Source: Candidatus Cloacimonadota bacterium (lineage in GTDB: Bacteria > Cloacimonadota > Cloacimonadia > Cloacimonadales > JAIOQZ01). From it: 64,000 nucleotides of DNA. A program made the position numbers and the translations under genes. Every line of letters begins with the position of its first letter. Within the stretch, counting starts at the first letter, position 1. The notes under the pieces were generated by a model. The model had not been told where the DNA came from, searched no databases, and was given only the letters and a program-made list of their open reading frames with translations. Shown in pieces: positions 21,964 through 30,889 of this stretch. The DNA lies in contig JAIOQZ010000024.1 in NCBI GenBank assembly GCA_021108395.1, positions 1 to 64,000 on the forward strand, read 5' to 3'.

Positions 21964-24900
21964 TCACATCCTGACGATGGAGAGCAGCACCTCTTTGCCG
22001 TTGATGTCCCACGCCTTCATGTCGGGGCGGCTCACCGTCTCGCGGTGTACGCTTTCGGCCAGCGTTTCGCTCATGATGTAGTTGCCGTGACGCTCGAACA
22101 CCTCGGCAATCTCGTCGTCGGCGTAGTAGTTGATGCCGATGCGGTCCATGATGTCGAAGTCGAGTTCCTTGCGGGTGAACTGGATCTTGTTGACCAACTC
22201 CCGCGCCAGGCCCTCTTCGATGAGTTCGGGCGTGAGGCGCAGATCGAGGGCGACGAACAGGCCGCGGTCGCTCTCGAACGACCAGCCCTCGCGCTCGACG
22301 ATGTTGAAGGTCAAGTCTTCCTCGGTTATCTTGTGCGACTTGCCGGCTGTTTCGAGATAGAATGGCTCGCCCTTCTGGAATGCCTCGCGAATGTGTCCAG
22401 CGTCTGTTTCTCGTAGCGCTGCGGCCACCACCTTCATGTTCTTGCCCACCTTGGGACCCAGCGTCTTGAAATTCGGTTTCACCTCGTAGCGCACGATGCT
22501 GTCGCGGTGATGCAGATAATCGACGCGCTGCACGTTGATCTCCTCCTTCACCAGTTCCTCCATGCGCCCGATGCTCGGCTGGAGCGCTTCTGGTACGCAG
22601 ATGCAGGACAGCGGCTGGCGCACCTTTATCTGGGCGTTGTTGCGGGCGGCGCGTCCCAGGCTCACCACCTCGATGACGCTACGCATCTCGCGCTCGAGCT
22701 TCTCGTCGATGAGGCTCTCGTCGGCTGTGGGATAGTCGGCCATGTGAACGCTGCGTCCGTCGGTGAGACTGCGCCAGATGTCCTCTGACAGGAACGGCGC
22801 GAAGGGGGCGATTAGCCTAGCAACGTCGCGCAGCACGAGCGCCAACGTAAGATAGGCGTCCCGCTTGTCGCCGGTGACGCTCATGCTCCAGTAGCGGCGG
22901 CGACTGCGCCGAACGTACCAGTTGGATACGTCGTCCACCACGAACGCCTGTAACGTGCGCACAGCGCGGGTGAGGTCGTAGCCCTCCATGTGGCGGGTTA
23001 CATCGCGGATGACCGTGTTGAGGCGCGAAATGACCCAGCGGTCGAGTTCATGCCCGTGCGGCTCGTTCAGTTCTGCGGGCGAGAAGCTGAAGTCGTCGAT
23101 ATTGGCGTAGGTGGCGAAGAACGAATAGACGTTGCGCAGGGTACCGAAGAACTTGTTCACCACCTCCTCGACGCCTCTTGTGTCGAACTTGGTGGGTACC
23201 CAGGGCGGACTCACCGCCAGCAGATACCAGCGCACCGCGTCGGCGCCGTATTTGTCCATCAACTCGATTGGATCAACCGCATTGCCCTTGCTCTTGGACA
23301 TCTTTTTGCCCTTGGCGTCAAGTATCATATCGTTCACCAGCACGTTCTTGAACGGCGCTTTGTCCTTGATGAAACTGCTGATGGCCAGCATGGTGTAGAA
23401 CCAGCCGCGCGTCTGGTCGATGCCCTCGCTGATGAAATCGGCGGGGAAACGCTCGCTGTCGAACAACTCCTCGTTCTCGAAGGGGTAGTGCCACTGCGCG
23501 AACGGCATCGCGCCGCTGTCGAACCAGCAGTCGATAACCTCCGGCGTGCGGTGCATCGCCTTACCGCACTTGGGGCAGTCGAACACCACGTCGTCGATGT
23601 AGGGACGGTGCAGCTCGATGTCTGCGGGCACGTCGGCGCCGTTTTCGAGGCGGCCTTTCTCGCGCAGCTCGGCGATGGAGCCGGCGCTGTCCTGCGCGCC
23701 GCAGCTGTCGCACACCCAGACGTTGAGCGGCGTACCCCAGAAGCGGTCACGCGAGAGCGCCCAGTCAACGTTGTTCACCAGCCACTCGCCAAAGCGTTTC
23801 TCGCCCACGAACGGCGGATACCAGTTGACCTGCGCGTTGTGGTGCATCATGCGGTCGGAGTAGTCGGTGGTGCGGATGTACCAGCTTGTACGCGCCATAT
23901 AGATGAGCGGGCTGTCGCAGCGCCAGCAGAAGGGATATGTGTGCAATATCTGCTGACGGCGATAGAGCAGGCCGCGCTCCTTGAGGTTGCGGATGATGTC
24001 CTTGTCGGCGTCCTTCACGAACACTCCGGCCCAGTCAGTCACCGCGTCGGTGAAGCGGCCCGCGCCGTCAACCGGCTGGATGACCGGCAGGCCGTACTTC
24101 GTGCCGAGTGCGAAGTCGTCCTGGCCGAATGCGGGCGCCGTGTGCACGATACCGGTGCCGTCGTCCATTGTGACGTAGTCGGCGCAGGCGACGTACCAGG
24201 CGCGCTTCTCCGGCTCGACGAACCGATACAGCGGCTCGTAGTTGGTGAACTCGAGGTCTTTGCCCGAGTTTTCTTCCAGAATCGTGTAGTCCTCTTCCAG
24301 TATGTCGAGGCGCTTTTTGGCCAGGATGAGTTTCTCGTCGCCATACTGCACCTTGACGTAGCGTTCGTCGGGGTGCACGGCCAGGGCAGCGTTGCTGATG
24401 AGCGTCCAGGGGGTGGTCGTCCAGGCGAGGAAGAAGGTGTCGTCCTCATCACTCAGCTTGAACCGCACAAACACCGAGGGGTCTTCGGCGTCGCGGTAGC
24501 CCTGCGCCACTTCGTGGCTCGAAAGCGGCGTGCCGCACACCGGGCAATAGGGCACGATGCGGTAACCCTTGTAGATGAGTCCGGCGCTCCAGAACTGGTT
24601 GAGCAGCCACCACAGGCTCTCGATGTAGTCGTTCTGCAACGTGATGTATGGGTCGTCCAGATCGAGCCAATAGCCCATCTGACGGGTCATCTTTTCCCAG
24701 AGGTCGAGGTAGGTGAACACCGACTGCTTGCAGCGCTCGTTGAACTCCTGAATGCCATAGGCCTCGATGCCCTTTTTGTCGTGGATGCCGAGCTGCTTCT
24801 GCACCTCGATCTCCACGGGCAGGCCGTGGGTGTCCCAACCGGCCTTGCGGCTCACCTGATAGCCTTTCATGGTCTTGTAGCGACAAATAGTGTCCTTCAA

Positions 24901-25089
24901 CGCACGCGAGATGACGTGGTGAATACCGGGCTTGCCGTTCGCGGTGGGCGGCCCCTCGAAGAATATATACTTCGGGGCGCCCTCACGGAACGACACGCTC
25001 TCCCTGTCGATGGCGTTAGTTTCCCAGTACTCGCGGACGGCCTTCTCGAATTCCGCCGCTTTCTGCTTCAGATTCATTGGCTTGAACAT
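21964..25089 (-). CDS. ileS: Isoleucyl-tRNA synthetase, type 2 (IleS2-like)
   Basis: 1041 residues from ATG at 25089, preceded by AAGGAGAG; the in-frame extension to 25206 is not needed. The HIGH-equivalent is GPPTANGKPGIHHV (about 48-59), the class I KMSKS motif is GKKMSKSKGN (about 596), and CP1 editing-domain segments follow the pattern of eukaryote-like IleRS (TPLSSHEVAQGY, AWTTTPWTL). These mark the type 2 form typical of Bacteroidetes-like bacteria; in characterised cases this form is poorly inhibited by mupirocin. It charges tRNA-Ile. It seems to be monocistronic. Confidence 0.95.
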   Translation of the reverse strand: MFKPMNLKQKAAEFEKAVREYWETNAIDRESVSFREGAPKYIFFEGPPTANGKPGIHHVISRALKDTICRYKTMKGYQVSRKAGWDTHGLPVEIEVQKQLGIHDKKGIEAYGIQEFNERCKQSVFTYLDLWEKMTRQMGYWLDLDDPYITLQNDYIESLWWLLNQFWSAGLIYKGYRIVPYCPVCGTPLSSHEVAQGYRDAEDPSVFVRFKLSDEDDTFFLAWTTTPWTLISNAALAVHPDERYVKVQYGDEKLILAKKRLDILEEDYTILEENSGKDLEFTNYEPLYRFVEPEKRAWYVACADYVTMDDGTGIVHTAPAFGQDDFALGTKYGLPVIQPVDGAGRFTDAVTDWAGVFVKDADKDIIRNLKERGLLYRRQQILHTYPFCWRCDSPLIYMARTSWYIRTTDYSDRMMHHNAQVNWYPPFVGEKRFGEWLVNNVDWALSRDRFWGTPLNVWVCDSCGAQDSAGSIAELREKGRLENGADVPADIELHRPYIDDVVFDCPKCGKAMHRTPEVIDCWFDSGAMPFAQWHYPFENEELFDSERFPADFISEGIDQTRGWFYTMLAISSFIKDKAPFKNVLVNDMILDAKGKKMSKSKGNAVDPIELMDKYGADAVRWYLLAVSPPWVPTKFDTRGVEEVVNKFFGTLRNVYSFFATYANIDDFSFSPAELNEPHGHELDRWVISRLNTVIRDVTRHMEGYDLTRAVRTLQAFVVDDVSNWYVRRSRRRYWSMSVTGDKRDAYLTLALVLRDVARLIAPFAPFLSEDIWRSLTDGRSVHMADYPTADESLIDEKLEREMRSVIEVVSLGRAARNNAQIKVRQPLSCICVPEALQPSIGRMEELVKEEINVQRVDYLHHRDSIVRYEVKPNFKTLGPKVGKNMKVVAAALRETDAGHIREAFQKGEPFYLETAGKSHKITEEDLTFNIVEREGWSFESDRGLFVALDLRLTPELIEEGLARELVNKIQFTRKELDFDIMDRIGINYYADDEIAEVFERHGNYIMSETLAESVHRETVSRPDMKAWDINGKEVLLSIVRM

Positions 25090-25170
25090 AGCTCTCTCCT
25101 TATCACGAAATCTCGCTGAGTCAACCATATTTGAAGGGGAGAGAAAACGGGCAAGGAATTTTTGGGAAGA

Positions 25171-25270
25171 GCAGGGGCAGCGCGCCTGAACCTTTACAAG
25201 GCTCACTCCGCTTCGCTACATGACAAGCTCGCCTTTTGTAAAAGGTGAGACCGAAAACTTTCAGCGGATG
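25171..25270. repeat. Dispersed hairpin repeat, copy 3
   Basis: Starts CAGGGGCAGCGCGCCTGAACC, like copy 1. It then carries an extra ~45 bases and the imperfect palindrome CTCGCCTTTTG / TAAAAGGTGAG (25228-25249), and ends GACCGAAAACTTTCAGCGGAT. The same landmarks lie in the same order in 20583-20648. Confidence 0.7.
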
Positions 25271-25285
25271 CTAACGCATCCTTGG

Positions 25286-25402
25286 ACACCCCATCCCCGG
25301 CCCTTCCCCTGCATAGGGGAAGGGAGAAGAGCTTGTAAGACAGTATCTTATCTTACCCTCTCCTATGCAGGAGAGGGTCGACGGTACTCCGTCGGGGTGA
25401 GG
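25286..25402. repeat. REP-like double hairpin
   Basis: Two nine-base stems: CCCTTCCCC / GGGGAAGGG (25301-25309, 25316-25324) and ACCCTCTCC / GGAGAGGGT (25355-25363, 25370-25378). Their loops are mirror images (TGCATA and TATGCA). A third stem CGACGG / CCGTCG (25379-25394) and GGGGTGAGG follow. The CCCTCTCC...GGAGAGGG...GGGGTGAGG layout resembles intergenic REP-like elements seen widely in environmental genomes. Confidence 0.75.
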
Positions 25403-25499
25403 TGATTTAAAAGGTGGAAATCGGGAAAGGAAATTCTAAGGAAAAAGAACGATCAGCCTAATGGATGCTTTGTGTCTATGAAATCTTCGACTGAAATAC

Positions 25500-26186
25500 T
25501 TATCTTTCTTCAGACTTATCAAGACCAGCCATTTTTATGAACTCCTCATAATACTGACTTGATTCACTGCTATCGGGATTTAATGCTATCTCAGCCATCA
25601 AGTTCAGTATTAGAATTGTCATAGAAAAAGAGCCTTCTATATCAGCATTATCGAAATTAATATCATCTGCTAATAGAGGTAATTCCGAATCAAAGAACCA
25701 CTTATCTATTTTATGGAGCAAATCGACAAGTTTTCGATATACCTTCAAAACCTCGGGAGCCCTCATTGGGTCTGAAATATAATCTAGCATGAAGTGAGCG
25801 ATGTTGTTCCGCAGTTTGTGCGCTTCTTCACAAGTTGCATAATCATCCCCAGATATCACATCATTTTCTTGAAGCCATTTAAGACTTGCATCGATTTTGC
25901 CTTTTTTGCTTTTTGAAAGTACTTCTGTTTTGTATTTATTGCTAATAATCCAATCACCTTTCATGTAACTATCACGCATAGAAGCTGAGAACATATCAAA
26001 ACTGGAGTCTTCAGTGTGTCTTTTTGCTCTTTTATCAAACCCAGTTATATAAAATTCCAGTATTCTATCAATCACGCTTGCTTTGAACACTTCATATCCA
26101 TTCACAAATATTGATAATGCAATAAGATTCTTTCTCAGAATCTCTGGATTCAAAAAGTTGGCCCATGACTCTATAGCCCTTTTCAT
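25500..26186 (-). CDS. AT-rich orphan protein with possible HEPN motif
   Basis: 228 residues from ATG at 26186 with AGGAG six bases upstream; the longer reading to 26249 runs through a palindrome. The protein is mostly helical. In the middle, EEAHKLRNNIAHFMLDYI contains R-N-x3-H, the RNxxxH catalytic signature of HEPN ribonucleases, but other helical families also have RN.AH motifs. The gene is markedly AT-rich beside GC-rich neighbours and flanked by repeats, suggesting horizontal acquisition. No nucleotidyltransferase (MNT) partner is adjacent. Not confidently assigned to a family. Confidence 0.65.
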   Translation of the reverse strand: MKRAIESWANFLNPEILRKNLIALSIFVNGYEVFKASVIDRILEFYITGFDKRAKRHTEDSSFDMFSASMRDSYMKGDWIISNKYKTEVLSKSKKGKIDASLKWLQENDVISGDDYATCEEAHKLRNNIAHFMLDYISDPMRAPEVLKVYRKLVDLLHKIDKWFFDSELPLLADDINFDNADIEGSFSMTILILNLMAEIALNPDSSESSQYYEEFIKMAGLDKSEER

Positions 26187-26235
26187 ATTTTCTCCTATGT
26201 ACTGTTGGTTTAGGGGAGGGTGGCAGTCAGCTAAG

Positions 26236-26249
26236 GTGCATATATGCAC
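26236..26249. promoter_or_regulatory. 14-base palindrome, possible operator
   Basis: GTGCATATATGCAC, a perfect palindrome 50 bases upstream of the AT-rich orphan's start. Its inner 12 bases (TGCATATATGCA) recur at 19300-19311 at the start of the zinc-ribbon gene. It could be a repressor site; binding is unproven. Confidence 0.35.
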
Positions 26250-26377
26250 ATAGTAATATACAAATTAAGCACTTAGACCAAGGTCTCGTCGTCAATCAAT
26301 TTCACCCCTCACCCTCACAAAGCACCACCCCTGCTCTTACAGGCGGGAAGCCCGGCCTCCCGCCCAATGTGTGTGTC

Positions 26378-26719
26378 TTACCTATCCCCGGCCTTATGGC
26401 CCTTCATCACTGGCGCGTGGTCGGGTTGGTTGTGGATGTGCTGTTTGCCCTGTGGGCGGCGCGTCTTGTGCTCTTCGCCCTCGGCAGGCTTCTCGAGCTT
26501 GCCGAAATGTTCCTTGAGGTCGGGCTGTGTCTCGACATACTCGTTCCAGGCCTCCACCGCGGCGTCCATATCGACGCACTTGTGGCAAATCATGAGCATG
26601 TTCTCGGTGGTCGTGCCAATGTAGGCGCGGTCATAGCAGTGGTCGCAGTTTTTCTTCCTGCGATGCTTGAGCGCAATCTCCTTAGCTACTTCGAGATGTT
26701 TGTCGTCCATGCGATACAT
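26378..26719 (-). CDS. Small zinc-ribbon-like hypothetical protein
   Basis: 113 residues, strong RBS GGAGGAG. Two CxxC knuckles (NCDHCYDRA and ICHKCVD, about residues 25-48) likely bind one zinc. The C-terminal third is charged and rich in His, Lys and Gln (GKQHIHNQPDH), probably disordered. No family is recognised. It sits 28 bases downstream of the next gene and may be co-transcribed with it. Confidence 0.7.
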   Translation of the reverse strand: MYRMDDKHLEVAKEIALKHRRKKNCDHCYDRAYIGTTTENMLMICHKCVDMDAAVEAWNEYVETQPDLKEHFGKLEKPAEGEEHKTRRPQGKQHIHNQPDHAPVMKGHKAGDR

Positions 26720-26747
26720 GGGCTCCTCCTTAGGTTTATTATTGTCT

Positions 26748-27179
26748 TCAAAACCATGTGTCGTGCTGGTGAATCTCTACGGTGGCGAAGGGGCGTTCGC
26801 CCTCGGCCAGCATTCGCGTGAACCTCTCGAGCCGCCGCCCCATGCGCTCGGAGCTGTGCGGCGCAACGTCGATGGCGACAAGCATCGAGGCGACCTCGAA
26901 GCTGCCGTCGGGACCTTCGGCATAGAGGCGAATCATCACCGGCAGGTCTTCGTAGGGCAAACTCGAGGTGTTCTCGACCAGAAAATATACATCGGCGTAA
27001 ACGCTGGTGAAGTCTGTCACCTCATCGGCCACGAGCCGCACGTCGCTACGCTCTTTCTTGCGCAGCCAGCCGGAGAACATCAGCCCGAACACCACCAGCA
27101 GCAGCAACGCGAGCTTGACCCACGCCGGCGCAGACAAACGGGCACGGCGTTTGGAGCAAATCGCTGGAATGACGGGCAT
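26748..27179 (-). CDS. Membrane-anchored hypothetical protein
   Basis: 143 residues, AAGGAGAC five bases before ATG. A basic N-terminus (SKRRARL) and one helix (WVKLALLLLVVFGLMFSGWL) would anchor it in the inner membrane. The rest looks like a small beta-sandwich (VRLVADEVTDFTSVYADVYF ... VMIRLYAEGPDGSFEVASM), perhaps FxLYD/DUF-like. No function is assigned. Confidence 0.65.
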   Translation of the reverse strand: MPVIPAICSKRRARLSAPAWVKLALLLLVVFGLMFSGWLRKKERSDVRLVADEVTDFTSVYADVYFLVENTSSLPYEDLPVMIRLYAEGPDGSFEVASMLVAIDVAPHSSERMGRRLERFTRMLAEGERPFATVEIHQHDTWF

Positions 27180-27227
27180 CTTGTCTCCTTGGGCGAAGTT
27201 TACATGAAGGCAGCACGGATTGTCAAG

Positions 27228-28517
27228 CTAACTGTCAACGAGTTCTTCCCAGCCCTCTGCCGCCAGCCGCCCTTTGCGCTCGTTGACGGTCTGTAGCAGC
27301 AACCCGCCAACGATGATAAAAACCAGCACGCTGAGCAACGGCAGCCTGTCGGAAACGGTGAGCCGGTCGATCTCGCCGTATATGAGAGGCCCCACCACTG
27401 CGGCCATCTTGCCGCTGAAGGCGTAGAAGCCGAAGAACTCGCTCATCTTGCAACTTGGCGTAAGCAGCGCCAGCATCGTGCGCGAACTCGACTGGCTGGC
27501 CCCGATGGCAATGCCCGCCAGCACGCCGACGAAGTAGTACTCTGTAATGCTGCGGCAGAAAAACGCCCACAACACTACAACCGTCCAGATGAACAGCGTG
27601 ATGGTGATGGTGCGCCGAGCGCCAATGCGGTCGAGCACATGCCCGAACACGAAAGCGCCGACGATGCTGCTGAGGTTGGCGATGATGAAGTATATGATGA
27701 GGTCGTCCAGCTTCATGCCGAAGCGCTTGCCGCCGTATATGGCTGCAAAGGCGATGACGGTGGTGATACCGTCGTTGTAGATGAGATAACTGAGCAGAAA
27801 CCTGACCAGCTCGCGCAGACGACGGATGTGACGGAGCGAGTCGCGCATGCGGGTGAACCCGATACGCAGATAGTTGACCCCGCCGGAGCGCTCGCCCTTT
27901 TTCTCGCGCAGCAGCACAAACGTTATCGTGGCGAACACGCCAAAAAACGCGCCCACCGCCGGAAACACCAGCCGCACATCCTCGCGCACGAGTCCCAGAG
28001 CCATCACCAGCGCCAGCAATCCGCCCACATAGCCCAACGACCAGCCGAACCCCGACACGCGCCCCATCTGGCGACGTGTGGTGATGTCCGGCAGAAAGGC
28101 GTTGTAGAAGACGTTGCCGGCGTTGAATCCGAAGTTGGCCACCACGAACAGCCCGAAGCCCAGCCAGATGTCGCCAGGGCGCACGAACCACAGCAACAGC
28201 GTAAATAGCACGCTGAGATAGCAGAAGAACACCATCGCTCGCTTCTTCGAGTGCGTATAGTCGGCGATGGCGCCCAGCACCGGCGCGGCCAGGCCCACCA
28301 GCAGCATCGAAAGGCTGACGGCGCGGCCCCACAGGGCGCTGCCCAGTTGAGCGTCACCCACCACCTCCGACTGGTAGTAGCGGCTATAGACCACCGTGAC
28401 GATGACGGTGACGAACGCCGAGTTGGCAAAGTCGTAGAGCGCCCAGCCGAGGATGTCGCGGCTCATGGGCACCCCCAGAAAACGGCGCTGGGTGGCGGAA
28501 GCGTTGGCTTGTTTCAC
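27228..28517 (-). CDS. MFS transporter, UMF1/Atg22-like
   Basis: 429 residues from a GTG at 28517 that overlaps the recF stop (GTGA) and has GGGGAGG upstream; a longer reading lies inside recF. About 12 membrane helices. The opening DILGWALYDFANSAFVTVIVT is the UMF1 signature (WxLYDxANSAF), followed by PVLGAIADYTHSKKRAMV between helices 2 and 3. Family members are thought to export small solutes or amino acids; the substrate is unknown. Coupling to recF is probably only positional. Confidence 0.85.
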   Translation of the reverse strand: MKQANASATQRRFLGVPMSRDILGWALYDFANSAFVTVIVTVVYSRYYQSEVVGDAQLGSALWGRAVSLSMLLVGLAAPVLGAIADYTHSKKRAMVFFCYLSVLFTLLLWFVRPGDIWLGFGLFVVANFGFNAGNVFYNAFLPDITTRRQMGRVSGFGWSLGYVGGLLALVMALGLVREDVRLVFPAVGAFFGVFATITFVLLREKKGERSGGVNYLRIGFTRMRDSLRHIRRLRELVRFLLSYLIYNDGITTVIAFAAIYGGKRFGMKLDDLIIYFIIANLSSIVGAFVFGHVLDRIGARRTITITLFIWTVVVLWAFFCRSITEYYFVGVLAGIAIGASQSSSRTMLALLTPSCKMSEFFGFYAFSGKMAAVVGPLIYGEIDRLTVSDRLPLLSVLVFIIVGGLLLQTVNERKGRLAAEGWEELVDS

Positions 28518-29596
28518 GCGGTATCCTCCCCTGCTGTCACATTGATGACCGGCAAATCGCAGCCGTCGTCGCGGGTGCAATCGGGCCGCGCCACGAAAAC
28601 CTGACAGCGGTGGTCGAGCAGCTCGAGTACACGGGCGGCGCGGGCGGCGTCCAGCTCGGCCAGTACGTCGTCGAACACCAGCACGGGCGGCTCGCCGGCC
28701 TGCGACTCGATAAGCCGGGCCTGGGCCAGGCGCAGGGCAATGGACAGCGAACGCTGCTGCCCCTGCGACGCGAACTGCCGCGCCGGTTTACCGTCCAACA
28801 GCAACAGCATGTCGTCCAGATGCGGGCCCAGCAGTGTGCGCTGATAGCGTGTCTCACGCTCTGCCATGCGGTCGGCCTGGCGGATGTACTGCTCGGCGAG
28901 GCCACCCTCGTCATCGCGGGGGAGGCTGTGCAGATAGCGCACGTCCAGTTGCTCACTCGCTCCGCTGATGGCGCGATAGAACACGCCCGCCTGCTCGATG
29001 AACGTGTCGAAATAGAGCAGCCTGCGACGCACGAGATCGGCGGCGGCCTCGCAGAAACGGCCATCCCAAACCTGCTTCTCGCGGGGAGCGAACTGCCTTT
29101 TGAGCAACGCGTTGCGCTGGCGAAGCACATGCAGATAGCGACGGTAGCTCTCTACATAGGCAAAGGAATACTGGCTCACCGCCTGGTCGATGAAGCGGCG
29201 GCGCACCCCGGCAGCGCCGTTGACGATGTCGATGTCGGCTGGCGAGAAATAGATGAGCCGCAGCCAGCGATAGAGGTCGCCGATGCGCTCGACGCGGGCG
29301 CCATCCAGGCGGATGCGCTTGCTCTCGCCCTGCGTCCACCCAGCCTCGAACGTATGCTCGATGCCGTCCCAGCCAGCCTCGCAAACCACGCGGAAACCAT
29401 CCTGACCAAAGCTCACAAGCTCGGTGTCGCTGCGGGTGCGAAACGAACGGCCAAAGGCGCAATAGGCCATCGCCTCGAACAGATTGGTCTTGCCGCTGCC
29501 GTTGGGGCCGCACAAAACCGCCCCCTCACTCGAAAAAGCGAAGCGGCGGTCGGCATAGTTGCGAAAATGACGCAGGTGGACGGTCGAGATGTGCAA
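28514..29596 (-). CDS. recF: DNA replication and repair protein RecF
   Basis: 360 residues, close to family length. Walker A GPNGSGKTNLFEAMAY at about 30, the RecF/SMC signature in QFASQGQQRSLSIALRLAQ, and Walker B VLVFDDVLAELD. It loads RecA at gaps with RecO and RecR. It follows dnaN with a 6-base gap, the classical dnaN-recF order, and overlaps the MFS gene downstream. Confidence 0.95.
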   Translation of the reverse strand: MHISTVHLRHFRNYADRRFAFSSEGAVLCGPNGSGKTNLFEAMAYCAFGRSFRTRSDTELVSFGQDGFRVVCEAGWDGIEHTFEAGWTQGESKRIRLDGARVERIGDLYRWLRLIYFSPADIDIVNGAAGVRRRFIDQAVSQYSFAYVESYRRYLHVLRQRNALLKRQFAPREKQVWDGRFCEAAADLVRRRLLYFDTFIEQAGVFYRAISGASEQLDVRYLHSLPRDDEGGLAEQYIRQADRMAERETRYQRTLLGPHLDDMLLLLDGKPARQFASQGQQRSLSIALRLAQARLIESQAGEPPVLVFDDVLAELDAARAARVLELLDHRCQVFVARPDCTRDDGCDLPVINVTAGEDTA

Positions 29597-29602
29597 GGCC
29601 GG

Positions 29603-30721
29603 TTACACGATGCGCAGCGGCATGAGCAGGAAGCGAGCCTCGTAGTCGGCCTCGAGGCCATCATTGAACAGCAGCGCAGGCCCCTGCGAATTACCCATTG
29701 TGAGCAGTGCCCTGTCGGTCTCGATGACGCTCAGGATGGTGGACAGGAAGCGATAGTTGAAGGCGATGCGGGTCGGTTCGCCCTCGAACGCAAAGTCCTC
29801 GATTTCGATTAAGGCGTCGCCGGCTTCGCGGTTGGCCGCCGAGACAGCAAGCTTCTTGTCGTCAACCTCGAGCTTGACCTTGAAGGTTTCGTCCGAAGCC
29901 ATGAGCGAGGCTTTCTTTACCGCCTGCAACAAAATCTGGCGGGAGACCTTGAGGTGGTTCGTGTTGTTCTCGGGCATGGCTTTGCGGTAGTCGGGAAAGC
30001 GCCCCTCGAGCACATGCGAGAAGATGGTGTATTGGCCATAGTTGAACATCACGCGGTTGGTGTCGAGCATCACCTTGAGCGTGGGGTTGCCCTCGGTGAT
30101 GACCTTGCGCAGAAACTGTAGGCCCTTGGTAGGCACGATGCGTTCGATGGGCTCGGCGATTTCGCAGGGTTTGTTCAGCTTGAACTCGGCAATCTTTTTG
30201 CCGTCGGTGGCCACCATCAGCTGGCCTTCGGGCGAGAGCTTCCAGAAAACACCGGTGAAGATGGGGCGGTTGGTCTCGGAGCTGACGGCGAAGTGGGTGT
30301 TCTCGATCATGTGCGCGAAGTTGGCGGCGTCGATGGTGATGGCGTCTGCCATATCGACCTGGGGGATGAGAGGATATTGCTCGGGGTCGGCGCACAGCAG
30401 GTCGAAGTGGTCGCTTTTGGTGCTCACCTTGAACATCTCATCCACCTTCTCAAAGCGAATGATGCCCTCGGGCAGCGAGTTGACGATATCGGTGAAGTGC
30501 TTGGCGTTCACCGCGGCCTTGCCGCCCTCGCTCACGCCCACCTCCGCCTCGACCACGATGGTGATTTCGAGGTCGGTGGCGGTGAAGCGAATACGGTTGG
30601 TGTCTTCGTCCGCCTCGATGAGAAAGTTCATCAGCATGGGCATGGTGTTTTTGGCCGGAACCATGTTGCTCAGGTGTAGAACCTTGGATACCAGGTCATG
30701 CTTCTCCGCGGTAAATTTCAT
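29603..30721 (-). CDS. dnaN: DNA polymerase III sliding clamp (beta subunit)
   Basis: 372 residues, three clamp domains. It starts MKFTAEKHDLVSKVLHLSNM, with the domain 1 motif TMPMLMNFLIEA and the conserved end FLLMPLRIV (the PMRL-type C-terminus). It forms the ring that tethers the polymerase. dnaA is not within the window; a propeller lipoprotein lies upstream instead. Confidence 0.95.
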   Translation of the reverse strand: MKFTAEKHDLVSKVLHLSNMVPAKNTMPMLMNFLIEADEDTNRIRFTATDLEITIVVEAEVGVSEGGKAAVNAKHFTDIVNSLPEGIIRFEKVDEMFKVSTKSDHFDLLCADPEQYPLIPQVDMADAITIDAANFAHMIENTHFAVSSETNRPIFTGVFWKLSPEGQLMVATDGKKIAEFKLNKPCEIAEPIERIVPTKGLQFLRKVITEGNPTLKVMLDTNRVMFNYGQYTIFSHVLEGRFPDYRKAMPENNTNHLKVSRQILLQAVKKASLMASDETFKVKLEVDDKKLAVSAANREAGDALIEIEDFAFEGEPTRIAFNYRFLSTILSVIETDRALLTMGNSQGPALLFNDGLEADYEARFLLMPLRIV

Positions 30722-30795
30722 AATGTCCTCTCGTTGCTTACTTTGGTGTTTGTGTCACAATATTGCTGAGACAACTCTGCCCCGAACGAACTATT

Positions 30796-30804
30796 TTGTC
30801 CACA
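30796..30804 (+). promoter_or_regulatory. Single DnaA-box-like site upstream of dnaN
   Basis: TTGTCCACA, one mismatch from the TTATCCACA consensus, about 75 bases upstream of dnaN in a 168-base gap. An imperfect palindrome (TGTCACAATATTGCTGAGACA, 30752-30772) lies nearby. One box is too little to call an origin; autoregulation of dnaN by DnaA is an alternative. Confidence 0.3.
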
Positions 30805-30889
30805 CTTTTTTGCGCGTGTCGCGGGTGACTGGGTGGCGATGCACTCCGCTGATCGCGACGAGGGACACGGGAAGCAGCGGGCAAGTATT

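Larger units (their letters stand above)
25090..25499. other. Repeat-bearing intergenic region
   Basis: About 410 bases without a supported gene. It holds the ileS RBS region, dispersed hairpin repeat copy 3 and a REP-like double hairpin. Frames that stay open across it (for example 25220-25405) are low-complexity products of the repeats. Confidence 0.7.

Noticed and set aside
25220-25405. 61-codon plus-strand frame
   Set aside because: It is made of the dispersed repeat and the REP-like hairpins; no RBS.
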